Assembly: GCF_017356015.1 (NCBI RefSeq)
Contig: NZ_JAFIQV010000023.1
Coordinates: 46,823 to 110,822 of the forward strand
Reading direction: 5' to 3'
Length of the DNA: 64,000 nucleotides
Source of the DNA: Azospirillum sp. SYSU D00513
GTDB taxonomy: Bacteria; Pseudomonadota; Alphaproteobacteria; Azospirillales; Azospirillaceae
Shown here piece by piece: positions 8,314 to 18,200 of the stretch. The translations under genes were made by a program, and so were the position numbers. Below the pieces are notes generated by a model, which was given only the letters and a program-made list of their open reading frames with translations, ran no database searches and was not told the DNA's origin. How positions within the stretch are numbered: position 1 is the first letter of the stretch; each line of letters opens with the position of its first letter.

Positions 8314-9306
8314 ATGAACGACACGACCCCCGGCGCCCCGCCGCCCAACCGGCAATCCTCTCCGCAACCCTCCCGGCCCGCCGCCGACGCCGCGGCCCAC
8401 GAGCCGTTCGGCCAGACGGTCTATCTGGCCCCGGAGGGATTCACGGACGACCTCGTGAAGGAACTGGGTGAGGTTTCCCTGGTCGAGGACCGGCTGGTTT
8501 TCGCGCCGGGTCCCGCGCGCCCCTCGGCCTGGGCGCAGAATGTGTGGATCGACCCGGTGACGATCCCCATCACTTCGATCAAGGGCGGGGCCAAGGCCTT
8601 GCGCGGCCTTCAGCGGAACTGGGCGCTCTGGCCTTTGCGCCACCATGGGCGCGCCAAGCTGATCCAGGAGAACCTTCCGCACGTCTCGGCCAAGCCGATC
8701 ACCTTCCCGACGCCCCGGCCGACGGCGCCGCTGGGGTCATGGACGCTGCTGGACGAGAACACCATCCTGGCGGCCCCGCACTGCTCCAGCCCCTTCCGCC
8801 ATGGCGAGGCGGTGTTCGTTGAGAACAGGACGGCCCCGCCGAGCCGCGCCTACCTGAAGCTCTGGGAGGCGCTGACGCAGCTTGGCCACTGGCCGGGGCC
8901 GGGCGACCGCTGCCTGGACCTCGGCTCCAGCCCCGGCGGCTGGACCTGGGTGCTGCACGAGCTGGGGGCGAGCGTGGTCAGCGTCGACAAGGCGCCGCTC
9001 GACCCGTCCGTCGGCCGGCTGCCGCGCGTCGAGTTCCGGCAGGAGAGCGCCTTCGGGCTGCGGCCGCAGGACATCGGGCCGGTCGACTGGCTGGTCTGCG
9101 ACGTGATCTGCTACCCGACCCGGCTTCTCCGGCTGGTGCAGGGCTGGATGGAGAGCGGGCTCGCCAAGCGCTTCGTCTGCACGCTGAAGTTCCAGGGCGA
9201 GACCGACCACGAGACGGCGCGCGCCTTCGCCGCCATCCCGGGTGGCCGGGTCATGCACCTCTTCAACAACAAGCATGAACTGACCTGGATGTGGCCGGGA
9301 CCCTGA
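8314..9306 (+). CDS. RlmM/FtsJ-like 2'-O-ribose rRNA methyltransferase
   Basis: 330 residues. The C-terminal half is a Rossmann methyltransferase of the FtsJ/RrmJ fold: SRAYLKLWEA supplies the family Lys, LDLGSSPGGWTWVL is the AdoMet loop, DWLVCDVI provides the catalytic Asp and TLKFQ the second Lys. The N-terminal about 150 residues resemble the THUMP-like RNA-binding part of RlmM, which methylates C2498 of 23S rRNA. The first 30 residues are a Pro/Ala-rich, probably disordered tail. Assignment to RlmM rather than another FtsJ-like enzyme is inference, so no symbol is given. Confidence 0.82.
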   Translation: MNDTTPGAPPPNRQSSPQPSRPAADAAAHEPFGQTVYLAPEGFTDDLVKELGEVSLVEDRLVFAPGPARPSAWAQNVWIDPVTIPITSIKGGAKALRGLQRNWALWPLRHHGRAKLIQENLPHVSAKPITFPTPRPTAPLGSWTLLDENTILAAPHCSSPFRHGEAVFVENRTAPPSRAYLKLWEALTQLGHWPGPGDRCLDLGSSPGGWTWVLHELGASVVSVDKAPLDPSVGRLPRVEFRQESAFGLRPQDIGPVDWLVCDVICYPTRLLRLVQGWMESGLAKRFVCTLKFQGETDHETARAFAAIPGGRVMHLFNNKHELTWMWPGP

Positions 9307-9597
9307 CGGCGTTCCGGCTCTCCGCGATAGGACAGGCGGGCGGTCATAGGGGCGCCGCCGCGAGACTGTTCTATGGCGCGCAGGGGTGTCGGCCCTTCGG
9401 CCGGCCCAGGTTTATGAAAAATTGAGGGCAAAGATCTTATACTTTTGAGCGTTGGTGTGTCTTCTTGGTCACCTGTGGTCATTTTCGGCGAATGCTGCGG
9501 ATGAACTCCCTTCCGCGCCGCGTTAACCAAGCATCAACTGGTCGCGTGCACAATATTCGCAGCAGCGGGTTTGCTTGCGGATGGCGGGAGTTAGGCC
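9307..9597. other. Intergenic region, locally A+T-rich
   Basis: No gene or clear terminator was found. Bases about 9410-9460 are noticeably A+T-rich and probably contain the promoter of the following 43-residue gene, but no -35/-10 pair with good spacing could be picked. Confidence 0.4.
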
Positions 9598-9729
9598 ATG
9601 GCCCAGGAATTGAAGAGTTTCCGGAAGGATTGGCAGCGCTGGTCGCGGACCGAGCGCGCCATGGCCGTGGCGCTGGCCGTCCTGGTGGCCGCGATCCTCG
9701 GCGGACCCATCTCGCAGGGCCTGTTCTGA
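9598..9729 (+). CDS. Small single-pass membrane protein, 43 aa
   Basis: ATG 9598 has GGGAG seven bases upstream. The product has a polar, basic N-terminal half with Trp-Gln-Arg-Trp-Ser-Arg and then a hydrophobic segment from about residue 21 (Ala-Val-Ala-Leu-Ala-Val-Leu-Val-Ala-Ala-Ile-Leu), ending Gly-Leu-Phe. This is an inner-membrane anchor with an N-terminal cytoplasmic face. The family was not recognised. The layout resembles the 46-residue protein at 4224-4364, although the sequences differ. Confidence 0.55.
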   Translation: MAQELKSFRKDWQRWSRTERAMAVALAVLVAAILGGPISQGLF

Positions 9730-10035
9730 GCAGCAGTGCTGCGGCTTCCATGAACAGGCCCACTGTTCGCGGGCCAGCCTTCGTCCCGGCAGGTTCTCCC
9801 GCCAGGTTCCCGGTCAGGTCAGGACCGGTGTCTTCCGTCTCTTGCATATGATACCGGGTTCCGGAAAATTCCGACCTCCGAACCGGGTATAGGGCCGCGA
9901 CTGCGGCCCCGCGCCCCCTGGCGCAGAAATCGTGGCGCGGAAGTCCTGACCACAGGTCAGGACTTCATGAAAATCGTATAAGTCCGATGGCTGCCGGCAC
10001 GGCCCTGTCCGACCTGCCTGGCCGCGTCTCGTGCG
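9730..10035. other. Intergenic region with a perfect inverted repeat
   Basis: About 300 bases between converging genes. Apart from the inverted repeat at 9940-9966 it holds several weaker G+C-rich hairpins and no credible open frame. Confidence 0.5.
9940..9966. repeat. Perfect 12-bp inverted repeat, 3-base loop
   Basis: GAAGTCCTGACC and GGTCAGGACTTC are exact complements around ACA. The element lies 70 bases beyond the stop of the minus-strand pentapeptide gene. Neither side has a T tract, so it is not a classical terminator. It may act as an mRNA 3' stabiliser or a factor-binding dyad. Confidence 0.7.
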
Positions 10036-11361
10036 TCAGCGCCGCCGCCAGCCGGTGCCCTGAAGGCCGTTCCCTTGCAGGCCCGTGCCAAGCAGCTTGG
10101 CGCCGGTCAGGTCTGCGCCCTCCAGGTCGGCCTGGTCGAGCTTCGCTTCGCTGAGATTGGCCTGGACCAGGCAGGTGCCGTTCAGGTGGGCGCGGGTGAG
10201 GTTCGCGCCCATCAGGTTGGCGGCCCAGCTCCGCCCCGTGGAGCGGCCCGCCGGGTCCTTGATCTCGGCGGGACCAAGGCGCACGCGCGTCAGGTCGGCC
10301 TCGCCGAGCTGGGCGTAGCTGAGATTGGCGCCGGACAGGTCGGCGCCGATGAGGTTGGCCCCCTCCAGATTGGCGCCGGACAGGTCCGCCATCATCAGAC
10401 GGGCGCCCGACAGGGCCGATCCCGACAGGTTCGCGCCGCGCAGGGACGCCGCGCTGAGATTGACGCCGCGCAGGTCGGCGCGCGACAGGTCGGCCCCGTC
10501 CAGGTCCGCCCGTTCGCCGCGCTGGCCGAAGCTGTCGATCCAGCGCTCATGGTCGAAGATGGCGCGCTGGATCTCCGATCCCATGGCGTCCAGGGGGCGC
10601 GCCATGAGAGCCGCGCCGAGGTTCACCTGGGCCAGGTCGCAGTCGGCCATGCGCGTGCCGACCAGATCGGCCCCGTTGAAGACCGCTCCCTCCAGCACCG
10701 CGCCGGACAGGTTGGCGCCGTTCAGCCGGGCGCCGGTCAGGTTGGCCCCGCTCAGGTTGGCCCCGCCGAGATCGGCGTTGTTGAGGATGCCGCTCGTGAG
10801 GTCGGCGCCGCTCAGGTTGGCGTTGCGCAGCACGGCGCCAGTCAGGTCGGCGCAGGGCTCCTCCTCGCCGCCTTTGCCTTCCGCCGTGCGGCGCGCGAGG
10901 ACGGACCTGTGCAGTTGGCGCAGCGTTTCCTGCTCCTGCGGGCTTGATGCGCCGGAACGGCGGACCGGGCCGCCGGCATCCAGCGCGCCGGCGCGCAGGT
11001 CGGCGCCGCGCAGGTTCGCCTCCGTCAGGTCGGTGGCGCGCAGGCGCACGCCGCGCAGATCGGTCTGAGAAAGGTTGGCGCGGCTGACGTCCGCGTCCTC
11101 AAGCTCCGCGCAGAACAGGTCGGCGCCGGCGAGGTTCGCGTTGCTCAGGCGGCATTTGGACAGGCGCGCCCCCGCCATCTGCGCGGCGCGCAGATCGCGC
11201 TGCGACAGGTCGGCGCCCTCGAGGTCGAGGCCCGACAGGTTCGCGCGCGCGCCGCCGGGCTGGCCCTTGACCCAGCGGGCATGGCGCTCCAGAACCTCGG
11301 CCAGTTGATCCGGGCGGAGTGAGGAAGCGCTGAGGGACGGGGGGAGTGTGGCCGTTGGCAA
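10036..11361 (-). CDS. Cytoplasmic pentapeptide-repeat protein, 441 aa
   Basis: Three pentapeptide blocks (about 41-130, 170-250 and 285-430) of A(D/N)LxX repeats, interrupted by short non-repeat linkers. Two linkers share a His/Trp-containing helix: Leu-Glu-Arg-His-Ala-Arg-Trp near residue 30 and Phe-Asp-His-Glu-Arg-Trp near residue 270. This helix precedes repeats in many large alphaproteobacterial members. There is no signal peptide, so the protein is cytoplasmic. Large repeat proteins of this fold can imitate DNA (MfpA/Qnr type) or scaffold partners; nothing here decides between them. The start is TTG 11361 without a clear ribosome site and could lie slightly downstream. Confidence 0.85.
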   Translation of the reverse strand: MPTATLPPSLSASSLRPDQLAEVLERHARWVKGQPGGARANLSGLDLEGADLSQRDLRAAQMAGARLSKCRLSNANLAGADLFCAELEDADVSRANLSQTDLRGVRLRATDLTEANLRGADLRAGALDAGGPVRRSGASSPQEQETLRQLHRSVLARRTAEGKGGEEEPCADLTGAVLRNANLSGADLTSGILNNADLGGANLSGANLTGARLNGANLSGAVLEGAVFNGADLVGTRMADCDLAQVNLGAALMARPLDAMGSEIQRAIFDHERWIDSFGQRGERADLDGADLSRADLRGVNLSAASLRGANLSGSALSGARLMMADLSGANLEGANLIGADLSGANLSYAQLGEADLTRVRLGPAEIKDPAGRSTGRSWAANLMGANLTRAHLNGTCLVQANLSEAKLDQADLEGADLTGAKLLGTGLQGNGLQGTGWRRR

Positions 11362-11561
11362 AACACGCCTGAGCGAGTTGTTTCACTACCCCTATTGTGT
11401 GGGATCAAACGTTACTGAAGCCTAAACGTAGCCTTTCGCTGCATTGCGATTTTGTAACCGGATTTTGTTGCTCCCTTGTCACAGCATGAGGCGGCAAAGA
11501 AACACATTCTGGACAGGCGGCCGAGCTTTGCACTACGGATCCGCCAAACCAGGGGTCCATC

Positions 11562-13319
11562 ATGACACGCCTAGCGTCACTTCTGCTCGCCTGCCTCCTC
11601 GCGCCCATGTCCATCCTGGGTAATTCTTCCGCGCTGGCTGGCGTCCAGGAGCGTGCCGGGCCGGAGATCCTGCCGGGTGCCGGCCTTTCCGGCACCCAGG
11701 CCATCGCGGCACCCGCGGACGCGGCCGGGCTGGACGCCGCCATCGCCGAACGTCTGGCGGAAGGCCGCCGGACCGTCGCGGGCCGCCCGGTCGGGGTCGA
11801 GACGTTGCGGCGCCTCTACGCGCAACGCGGCTTCGCGCCGGTGTGGGTCGGCAGCGGCAGCGTCCATGCCGCGGCGCAGGCCCTGCTGGAGGCGTTGGAC
11901 GGAGCCGAAGCGGAAGGTCTGACCGCCGCGGACTACCACCCGGACCACATCGCCGAGCGGCTCTCGGCCCTGCCGCGCCTGACCTTGGCCGAGCGGGCGG
12001 AACTGGACCTCCTGCTCACCGACGCGGCCCTGCGCTACGGGAGCCATCTGCGCTCCGGCCGGGTGGCGCCCAAGGCGATCAACCCCGAATTCGCCATCAC
12101 CCCGCCGCGCGTCGAGCCGGCAACCCTGCTGTCCGGCCTGCTCGGTGCTTCGGACGTCCGCGCCTATGTCCAGGCGCTGGCACCGAGCCGGTCCGAATAC
12201 GGCGCTCTGAAGACGGCGCTGCGGCAGTACCGGGACCTTGCGGCGGCTGGCGGCTGGCCCGCCGTGCCGAGCCCGCGCGTGGCGAAGCTGGAACCCGGCA
12301 TGACCGATCCGGCGGTCAAGGCGCTGCGCAAGCGGCTGGCGGTGACCGGCGAGTACAAGGGCGATGTCAAGAGCAAGGCCGGCGACCTGTACGATCCGCC
12401 CCTGAAGGCGGCGGTCGAGCGGTTCCAGGCCCGGCACGGGCTCACCGTGGACGGGGTGGTCGGACCCGGCACCCTCACGGCGCTCAACATGCCGGCCAGC
12501 GAGCGGGTGGAGCAGATCCTCTCCAACCTGGAGCGGCTGCGCTGGCTGCCCGACAGCTTCGGCGACCGCTACGTGCTGGTGAACATCCCCGAATTCACCC
12601 TGAAGGCCTTCGACGGCGGCGCCGTGGCACGGGAGATGCGGGTGATCGTCGGCACCCCCGTGCGCGCGACGCCCATCATGTCGAGCACCATCACCTCGGT
12701 GACGCTGAATCCGACCTGGACGATGACGCCCAAGCTGGCGCGAGAGGATTACCTGCCGAAGTTCATCCGGGATCCGAGCTACGTCACCAGCCACAACTTC
12801 ACGGTCTTCGCGAGCTGGGCGCCGGACGCTCCGGCTCTCGATCCGCGGCGCATCAACTGGAAGACGCTCGGCAACGGCATCAACAAGCTGCGCATCCGGC
12901 AGGCGCCAGGGCCGGAGAACGCGCTGGGGCAGATCAAGTTCAACATCCCCAACGCCTTCGACGTGTACCTGCACGACACGCCGGGCCGGGAGAAGTTCGA
13001 CAAGACGGTGCGCATCTTCTCCTCCGGCTGCGTGCGGCTGGGCGACCCGATGGCGCTGGCGGAATTCGTCTTCAGCGAAACGCCGGACTGGCCGCTGGAC
13101 CGCCGCAACCGGCAGCTCGACTCGGGCGAGACCAAGATCGTCCCGCTTAAGAAAGCCGTGCCGGTGCATCTCCTCTATCAGACGGCCTGGGTGGATGGGC
13201 ATGGCGCGGTGCAGTTCCGCACCGACGTGTACGGGCGCGACGCCGAGGTGCTGGACGGCATCGCGCGTCGCGGCTTCGCCCCCCAGCGCGTCCAGCGCGT
13301 GGCCGACGCCCAGCGCTGA
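11562..13319 (+). CDS. L,D-transpeptidase, YcbB/LdtD type
   Basis: 585 residues. A signal peptide (about 1-26) sends it to the periplasm, where LdtD-type enzymes form 3-3 cross-links in peptidoglycan. After an N-terminal scaffold region, a peptidoglycan-binding domain lies at about 245-310 (FQARHGLTVDGVVGPGT), followed by the YkuD catalytic domain at about 335-530. The active site shows HDTP and SSGCVRLG with nucleophile Cys490. Length and order match LdtD/YcbB, including the capping insert between strands. It is divergent from the pentapeptide gene across 200 bases; no partner gene is adjacent. Confidence 0.93.
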   Translation: MTRLASLLLACLLAPMSILGNSSALAGVQERAGPEILPGAGLSGTQAIAAPADAAGLDAAIAERLAEGRRTVAGRPVGVETLRRLYAQRGFAPVWVGSGSVHAAAQALLEALDGAEAEGLTAADYHPDHIAERLSALPRLTLAERAELDLLLTDAALRYGSHLRSGRVAPKAINPEFAITPPRVEPATLLSGLLGASDVRAYVQALAPSRSEYGALKTALRQYRDLAAAGGWPAVPSPRVAKLEPGMTDPAVKALRKRLAVTGEYKGDVKSKAGDLYDPPLKAAVERFQARHGLTVDGVVGPGTLTALNMPASERVEQILSNLERLRWLPDSFGDRYVLVNIPEFTLKAFDGGAVAREMRVIVGTPVRATPIMSSTITSVTLNPTWTMTPKLAREDYLPKFIRDPSYVTSHNFTVFASWAPDAPALDPRRINWKTLGNGINKLRIRQAPGPENALGQIKFNIPNAFDVYLHDTPGREKFDKTVRIFSSGCVRLGDPMALAEFVFSETPDWPLDRRNRQLDSGETKIVPLKKAVPVHLLYQTAWVDGHGAVQFRTDVYGRDAEVLDGIARRGFAPQRVQRVADAQR

Positions 13320-13388
13320 CGCCGGAAAGCCCGTCCCGCCTTTTCCTGCTTCGCGGCGTGGCGGGAAAAGGGGGCGGGAGTCCTTGCG

Positions 13389-13697
13389 TTGCCCGGCCCC
13401 GGCGTGCGACACCGCGCGGAATTCCCGAAACCGCCGGTGCTTGCCGTGGCTCCCGCCATCTTCAAACGCTTCAAGATCCACTTCACGCGGCCGCTGCCCG
13501 GCCTGCGCCCCGGCCGTCCGGAGCGCGACGCCATGGTCGAACGCGTGAAGCGCTTCGCCTCCGAAAACGGCATGGCCGGTGACCTGCATTCCATCGCGCC
13601 CTCGGCCGCCTTCGGCATCCTTGAAGTGCTCTGCACCGAAAAGCTCGCCCGCCGTCTGAGCGACCTGTCGGAAGTGGAATCCGTCCTGGAGGCCTGA
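13389..13697 (+). CDS. Hypothetical protein, up to 102 aa
   Basis: The convincing part is the last 55-80 residues, a helical stretch with Arg-Val-Lys-Arg-Phe-Ala and a Cys near the end. The first 20 residues of the longest frame look untranslated. More likely starts are GTG 13446 or ATG 13533, the latter with GGAG nine bases upstream. No domain is recognised. Confidence 0.45.
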   Translation: MPGPGVRHRAEFPKPPVLAVAPAIFKRFKIHFTRPLPGLRPGRPERDAMVERVKRFASENGMAGDLHSIAPSAAFGILEVLCTEKLARRLSDLSEVESVLEA

Positions 13698-13907
13698 AAC
13701 CCGCCGGCCTTCTGCCATCCGGCGACTTGACGCCGCCGGCGTGCCCCTCGGCCTTGCGGGCGCCCGCCGCGCCACCCATGTGGGTGACATCCGAGGCCGC
13801 CCCATGGGGGGCTCCTCAGTCCCCCTTTTTCCCGAAGACCGAACGGGGCAGGCGCGACACCGCCGGCCGCGCCCGGCCGGGCCGTTTCCTGCAGGGCCGA
13901 TTCCGCG

Positions 13908-14750
13908 ATGTCCTTCATCTCATCCCCGTCCGCCACCGCCATTGCCGCCACCACGTCCGGTGCCGCCGGGAGCGCTCCGGAGGGTCTCTATTCCGGCCTC
14001 GTCGTGTTCGGCGACAGCCTGTCCGACACCGGCAACGCCGGGCACCGGCGCTTCTCCAACGGCCCGCTCTGGGTGCAGCGGCTGGCCGACGCGCTCGGAC
14101 TTCCGCTCGTCCCCTCTACGGCGGGCGGCACAAACTACGCGATCGGCGGCGCGCAGACCCGGGGCGGCGTCGCGTCCCACAGCCTGCGCGGGCAGGTGGA
14201 CCGCTTCCTGGGCCAGGCGGGGCGGGCCGATCCGGACGCGCTCCACATCGTTTATGGCGGGGGCAACGACCTTCGCGCGGCCGTGGCGGCGTCCGACCCC
14301 TGGGGGGCCGTGATGGGTGCCGCGGCCGGAGCCGGCGGGATCATCGCCGATCTGGCCGCGGCGGGCGCGCGCCATTTCCTGGTGCCGAACCTGCCGGATC
14401 TCGGCCGCGTGCCCGAGTTGCGCCGCTTCGGTCCCTTCGCCGTCCAGGTCGCTGGCCTCGTGTCGTCCGCCTACAACCAGGCGCTCGCCTCCGGGCTCGA
14501 CGATCTCGAACGTCGGGCGGCGGAACAAGGATGGGACATCCGCCTGCATCGGCTGGACGTCTGGACCCTGCTGGAAGAGGTTGTCGCGGACCCGGCGGCG
14601 GCCGGCTTCTCGAACGTCATCGATGCCTGGCCGGGCGCCGGCTCCGGCCGGGACGCGGACCGGTACCTGTTCTGGGACGGCATCCATCCCACCGCCGCCG
14701 CGCATGCGAGGCTCGCCGAGGCCGCACGAAAGGCCGTCGTGTCTGTTTAA
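13908..14750 (+). CDS. SGNH/GDSL-family hydrolase
   Basis: 280 residues. The four SGNH blocks are visible: Phe-Gly-Asp-Ser-Leu-Ser-Asp-Thr-Gly-Asn carries the nucleophile Ser, block II contains the Gly, GGGND supplies the oxyanion Asn, and DGIHPT near the C-terminus supplies the Asp-His pair. The Ser-Asp-Thr-Gly-Asn form is that of the lipase/phospholipase/acyltransferase branch (thermolabile hemolysin type). No clear signal peptide is present, only a Ser/Ala-rich leader, and no autotransporter domain. The substrate ester is unknown. ATG 13908 lacks a strong ribosome site. Confidence 0.88.
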   Translation: MSFISSPSATAIAATTSGAAGSAPEGLYSGLVVFGDSLSDTGNAGHRRFSNGPLWVQRLADALGLPLVPSTAGGTNYAIGGAQTRGGVASHSLRGQVDRFLGQAGRADPDALHIVYGGGNDLRAAVAASDPWGAVMGAAAGAGGIIADLAAAGARHFLVPNLPDLGRVPELRRFGPFAVQVAGLVSSAYNQALASGLDDLERRAAEQGWDIRLHRLDVWTLLEEVVADPAAAGFSNVIDAWPGAGSGRDADRYLFWDGIHPTAAAHARLAEAARKAVVSV

Positions 14751-14778
14751 GACCAAGAACGCCGTTAGGACCTGCCGC

Positions 14779-15081
14779 ATGGATCCGCTTTTGCTCGCCG
14801 ATGTGCTGGAGCCGGTGCTGAACGCGTCGGAGAACGACGACGGCGCCCTCATGGAGGCCGTCAACCTGTCCGCCGAGGCCTTGGCCGCGCTGGGCGCCGT
14901 GATCCTCGACCGCAACGGCCGGCCGGCGGACGGGGTCACCGACGAGCGCGCGGTGGTGGCCGCCCTCAACACTCATGCCAACACGCTGATGCGCGCCGGC
15001 CGGCTCGACGACGTGGTCGAGGCGCTGCAGCTCGCCCAGCGCATCGGGCTGCTCGCCCACCCGCACCCGCGCACCGCCTGA
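14779..15081 (+). CDS. Hypothetical alpha-helical protein, 100 aa
   Basis: Starts at ATG 14779, 28 bases after the GDSL gene. The acidic, Leu/Ala-rich sequence is predicted almost wholly helical, with regular hydrophobic spacing and no Cys, membrane segment or signal peptide. The family was not recognised. The next gene begins about 130 bases downstream, so cotranscription with the maltokinase-MalQ operon is possible but not shown. Confidence 0.6.
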   Translation: MDPLLLADVLEPVLNASENDDGALMEAVNLSAEALAALGAVILDRNGRPADGVTDERAVVAALNTHANTLMRAGRLDDVVEALQLAQRIGLLAHPHPRTA

Positions 15082-15211
15082 CGGCTGCGTTCCGGTCGGG
15101 GCGCTCCGGTCCCTGGAGACTATGGAAATCCAATAGTTTTCCGCAGGTGAGAACAATCGCGGGACCTCCCTGTTGAGCGACGGTGCAAGCCGCTCAGCAC
15201 GGAGAAACCCC

Positions 15212-18200
15212 TTGGCCACCGCTCGGAATTTCGACGCCGTCCCCAGCCCCATCGAGGGCGAGGCGCTCGCCCTTCTCCAGGACAATCTGCTGCCCGGCTT
15301 CCTGTCCGCGCGGCGCTGGTACGCCGCAAAGGACGCCGGGACGCCGCGCGTGCGGATCGTCGACGCGCTGCCGCTGCCGCTGGGGAACGGCGTCGCGCAG
15401 CTCTGCCTCCTTCAGGTCGAGCCGCCGGGACGCGAGCCGCAGCTCTACCAGCTTCCGCTGGTGCTCGACCGGGAGGGCCGCGCCGAGGCCGGCGATCCCT
15501 TCGTCATCGCCGGGCCGGAGAGCACGCCCTGGGCGGGGAGCCTGCGCGACGGCTATGGGGACGTGGCGGTGGTCCGCGCGCTGCTGGACGGCATCCGGGG
15601 CAGGCAGGCGGGCGGCGGGAAAGGGCTGGGATACGGACGGACCGAGGCCTTCGCTGGCCTCCAGGACCAGCTGGGCGGAGTGGTGGCGCTGCGCTGGATG
15701 GGAGCCGAGCAGTCCAACACCTCCATCCGGGTCGGCGACGCCGCGATCCTGAAGGGGCTGCGCAAGCTGGAGAGCGGCATCCATCCGGAACTGGAGATGA
15801 GCCGCTTCCTGACCGAGGTCGCGCGTTTCCCGAACACACCGCCCTTGCTGGGCTGGGCCGAGCGGGTGGGCGAGTCCGGCTCCACCGCCCTGTGCATCCT
15901 CCAGGGACTGGTGCCGGAGGCCGAGGACGCCTGGGGCCATGTGACCGGGCGGCTGACCGCGCGCATCGAGGCCTTCGACGGCCGGGACCGGGCGGTGGCC
16001 GAGGCGGCGGAGATGGAGCTGTTCCTGCTGATGCGCCGGCTCGGCCGCCGCACGGCGGAGATGCACCGGGCGCTTGCCACCCCGACGGACGACAGTGCCT
16101 TCACGCCCGAGCCGGCCACGCCGGCGATGCTCCGCGACTGGGCTGAAGGCGTCCGGCGCATGGCGCGCACCACTCTGGCCCGCCTGCGCGAGGCGCTGCC
16201 GGGCATCGAGGGGTCCATGGCACCCTTCGTCGCCTCGCTCGCCGAGGGTGAGGAGGCGATCATGGCGCAGATCGACGCGCTGACGCCCGAACAGGCCGGC
16301 CTCAGCGCCATGCGGCTGCACGGCGACTATCACCTGGGCCAGGTGCTGGTGTCGCGCGGCGACGTGCAGATCGTGGATTTCGAGGGCGAGCCGATGCGCC
16401 CGCTGGCCGAACGCCGGGCCAAGCACTGCATCCTGCGCGACGTGGCCGGCATGCTGCGCTCGGTCGCCTACGCCGCCGCGACGGCACGCAAGGCCATCCC
16501 CGAGGACATCGGGGAAACCCGCCGCGGCGCCCGTGAGGCCTGGGTCGCCTGGTGGGAGGGCGAGGCTTCCTCCGCCTTCGTTGCCGGCTACCGCGAGGGG
16601 ATCGGCGACTGCCCCGGTTTCCCGGCCGATCCGGCCGCGGCAGCACGGCTCCTGAAGCTGTTCCTGCTGGAGAAGTCCCTCTACGAGGTCGGATACGAGC
16701 TGGCGAACCGGCCGGACTGGGTTGGGATTCCGCTGGCCGGCGTGCTCGCCATCCTGCGCGCTGACGCCGGGCCGGAGGTCGCCGACCGCATGCCCGACCC
16801 AATGGGGGAAGGCGTCCTGCCGCTCGACCGGCTGGCCGAACGGATGGGCATCGAGGCGGAGTTCGTCAATGCCGCCGGCGAGACGGTCCGCACATCGGCC
16901 GAGACCAAGCGGACACTGCTGAAGGCCATGGGGATCGACGCGCCGGATGAGGCGGCGGCGGGTGAAAGGCTCGCCGAACTGGAGCGGGCGGAGCTGTCGC
17001 GTCCGCTGCCGCCGGTAGCCGTGCTGCGCATCGACCGCCCGCCCTTCGCCGTCACCGTCGCCCTGCCGGAGGGAACCGGCGAGCTATCCTGGACTTTGGC
17101 GGAGGAGGATGGAAAGGCGCGCAAGGGCCAGATCGCCTTCGAGGAGCTGCCGCTGGTGAGCCGGACCGAGTTGGACGGCCGGGTGGTGGAGCGGCGCCGG
17201 CTCGACCTCGGCACCACCCCGCCGCTGGGCTATCACCGCTTGTCGGTGGAGGCCGGCGAGGTCCGTGGCGAGATGGCGCTGATCGGCGCGCCCGGTCGCT
17301 GCCACCTGCCGGTTCCCCTGGAAATGGGCGAGCGCATCTGGGGCCTGTCGGCCCAGCTCTACACGCTGCACAGCGGCAATGACTGGGGCATGGGCGATTT
17401 CGGCGACCTCGCCGAGCTGGCGGACATCGCTGCCGGGCAGGGTGCCGCCGTGATCGGGCTGAACCCCTTGCACGCGATGTTCCTCGACGATCCCGACCGG
17501 GCGAGCCCCTATTCCCCGGCGAGCCGCCTGTTCCTGAATCCGCTCTACATCCAGGTCACGTCGGTGCCGGAGATGGCCGACTGCGAGGAGGCGCGCAACC
17601 TCATCGCGTCGGACGGCTTCAGCCAGCGGATCGAGGAGGCGCGCGGCGAGGCCTTCGTCGATTACGAGGCCGTCCTCAAGCTGAAGCTGCCGATCCTGGA
17701 GCGGCTCTACCGCACCTTCCGGGAGGAGGGGGCGCCCGAGCGCAAGTCCGCCTTCAAGAGCTTCCGCAAGCGGCTGGGCACGGCCCTGGAGCGCTTCTGC
17801 GCCTACCAGGCCCTGCGCGAGCATTTCGCCCATGAGGGCAAGCCCGACTGGCGGAGCTGGCCGGAGCCGTTCCGCGACCCGGCGTCGGACGCCGTCGCCG
17901 GATTCGTCCATGACCATGCCGACCGGGTGAGCTTCTTCGCCTGGCTGCAATGGGTCGCGGACAGCCAGCTCGGCGAGGCGGCGGAGCGGGCGCGGGCGGG
18001 CGGCATGGGGATCGGCTTCTACCGCGACCTCGCCGTCGGCGCCGATTCGTCCGGCGCGGAGACCTGGGCGGCGCCCGGCGTGATGCTGGCGTCGGTTCAT
18101 GTCGGCGCGCCCCCGGACCTGTTCAACCCGGCCGGCCAGGACTGGGGGCTGCCGCCCTTCCACCCCCACCGCCTGCGCGAGGAGGCCTACGCAGGCTTCA

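Noticed and set aside
10036..11361. CRISPR-like or DNA repeat array in the region of repeated GGTCGGCGCC-type sequence
   Set aside because: The repetition is the coding sequence of pentapeptide repeats, with no uniform spacers.
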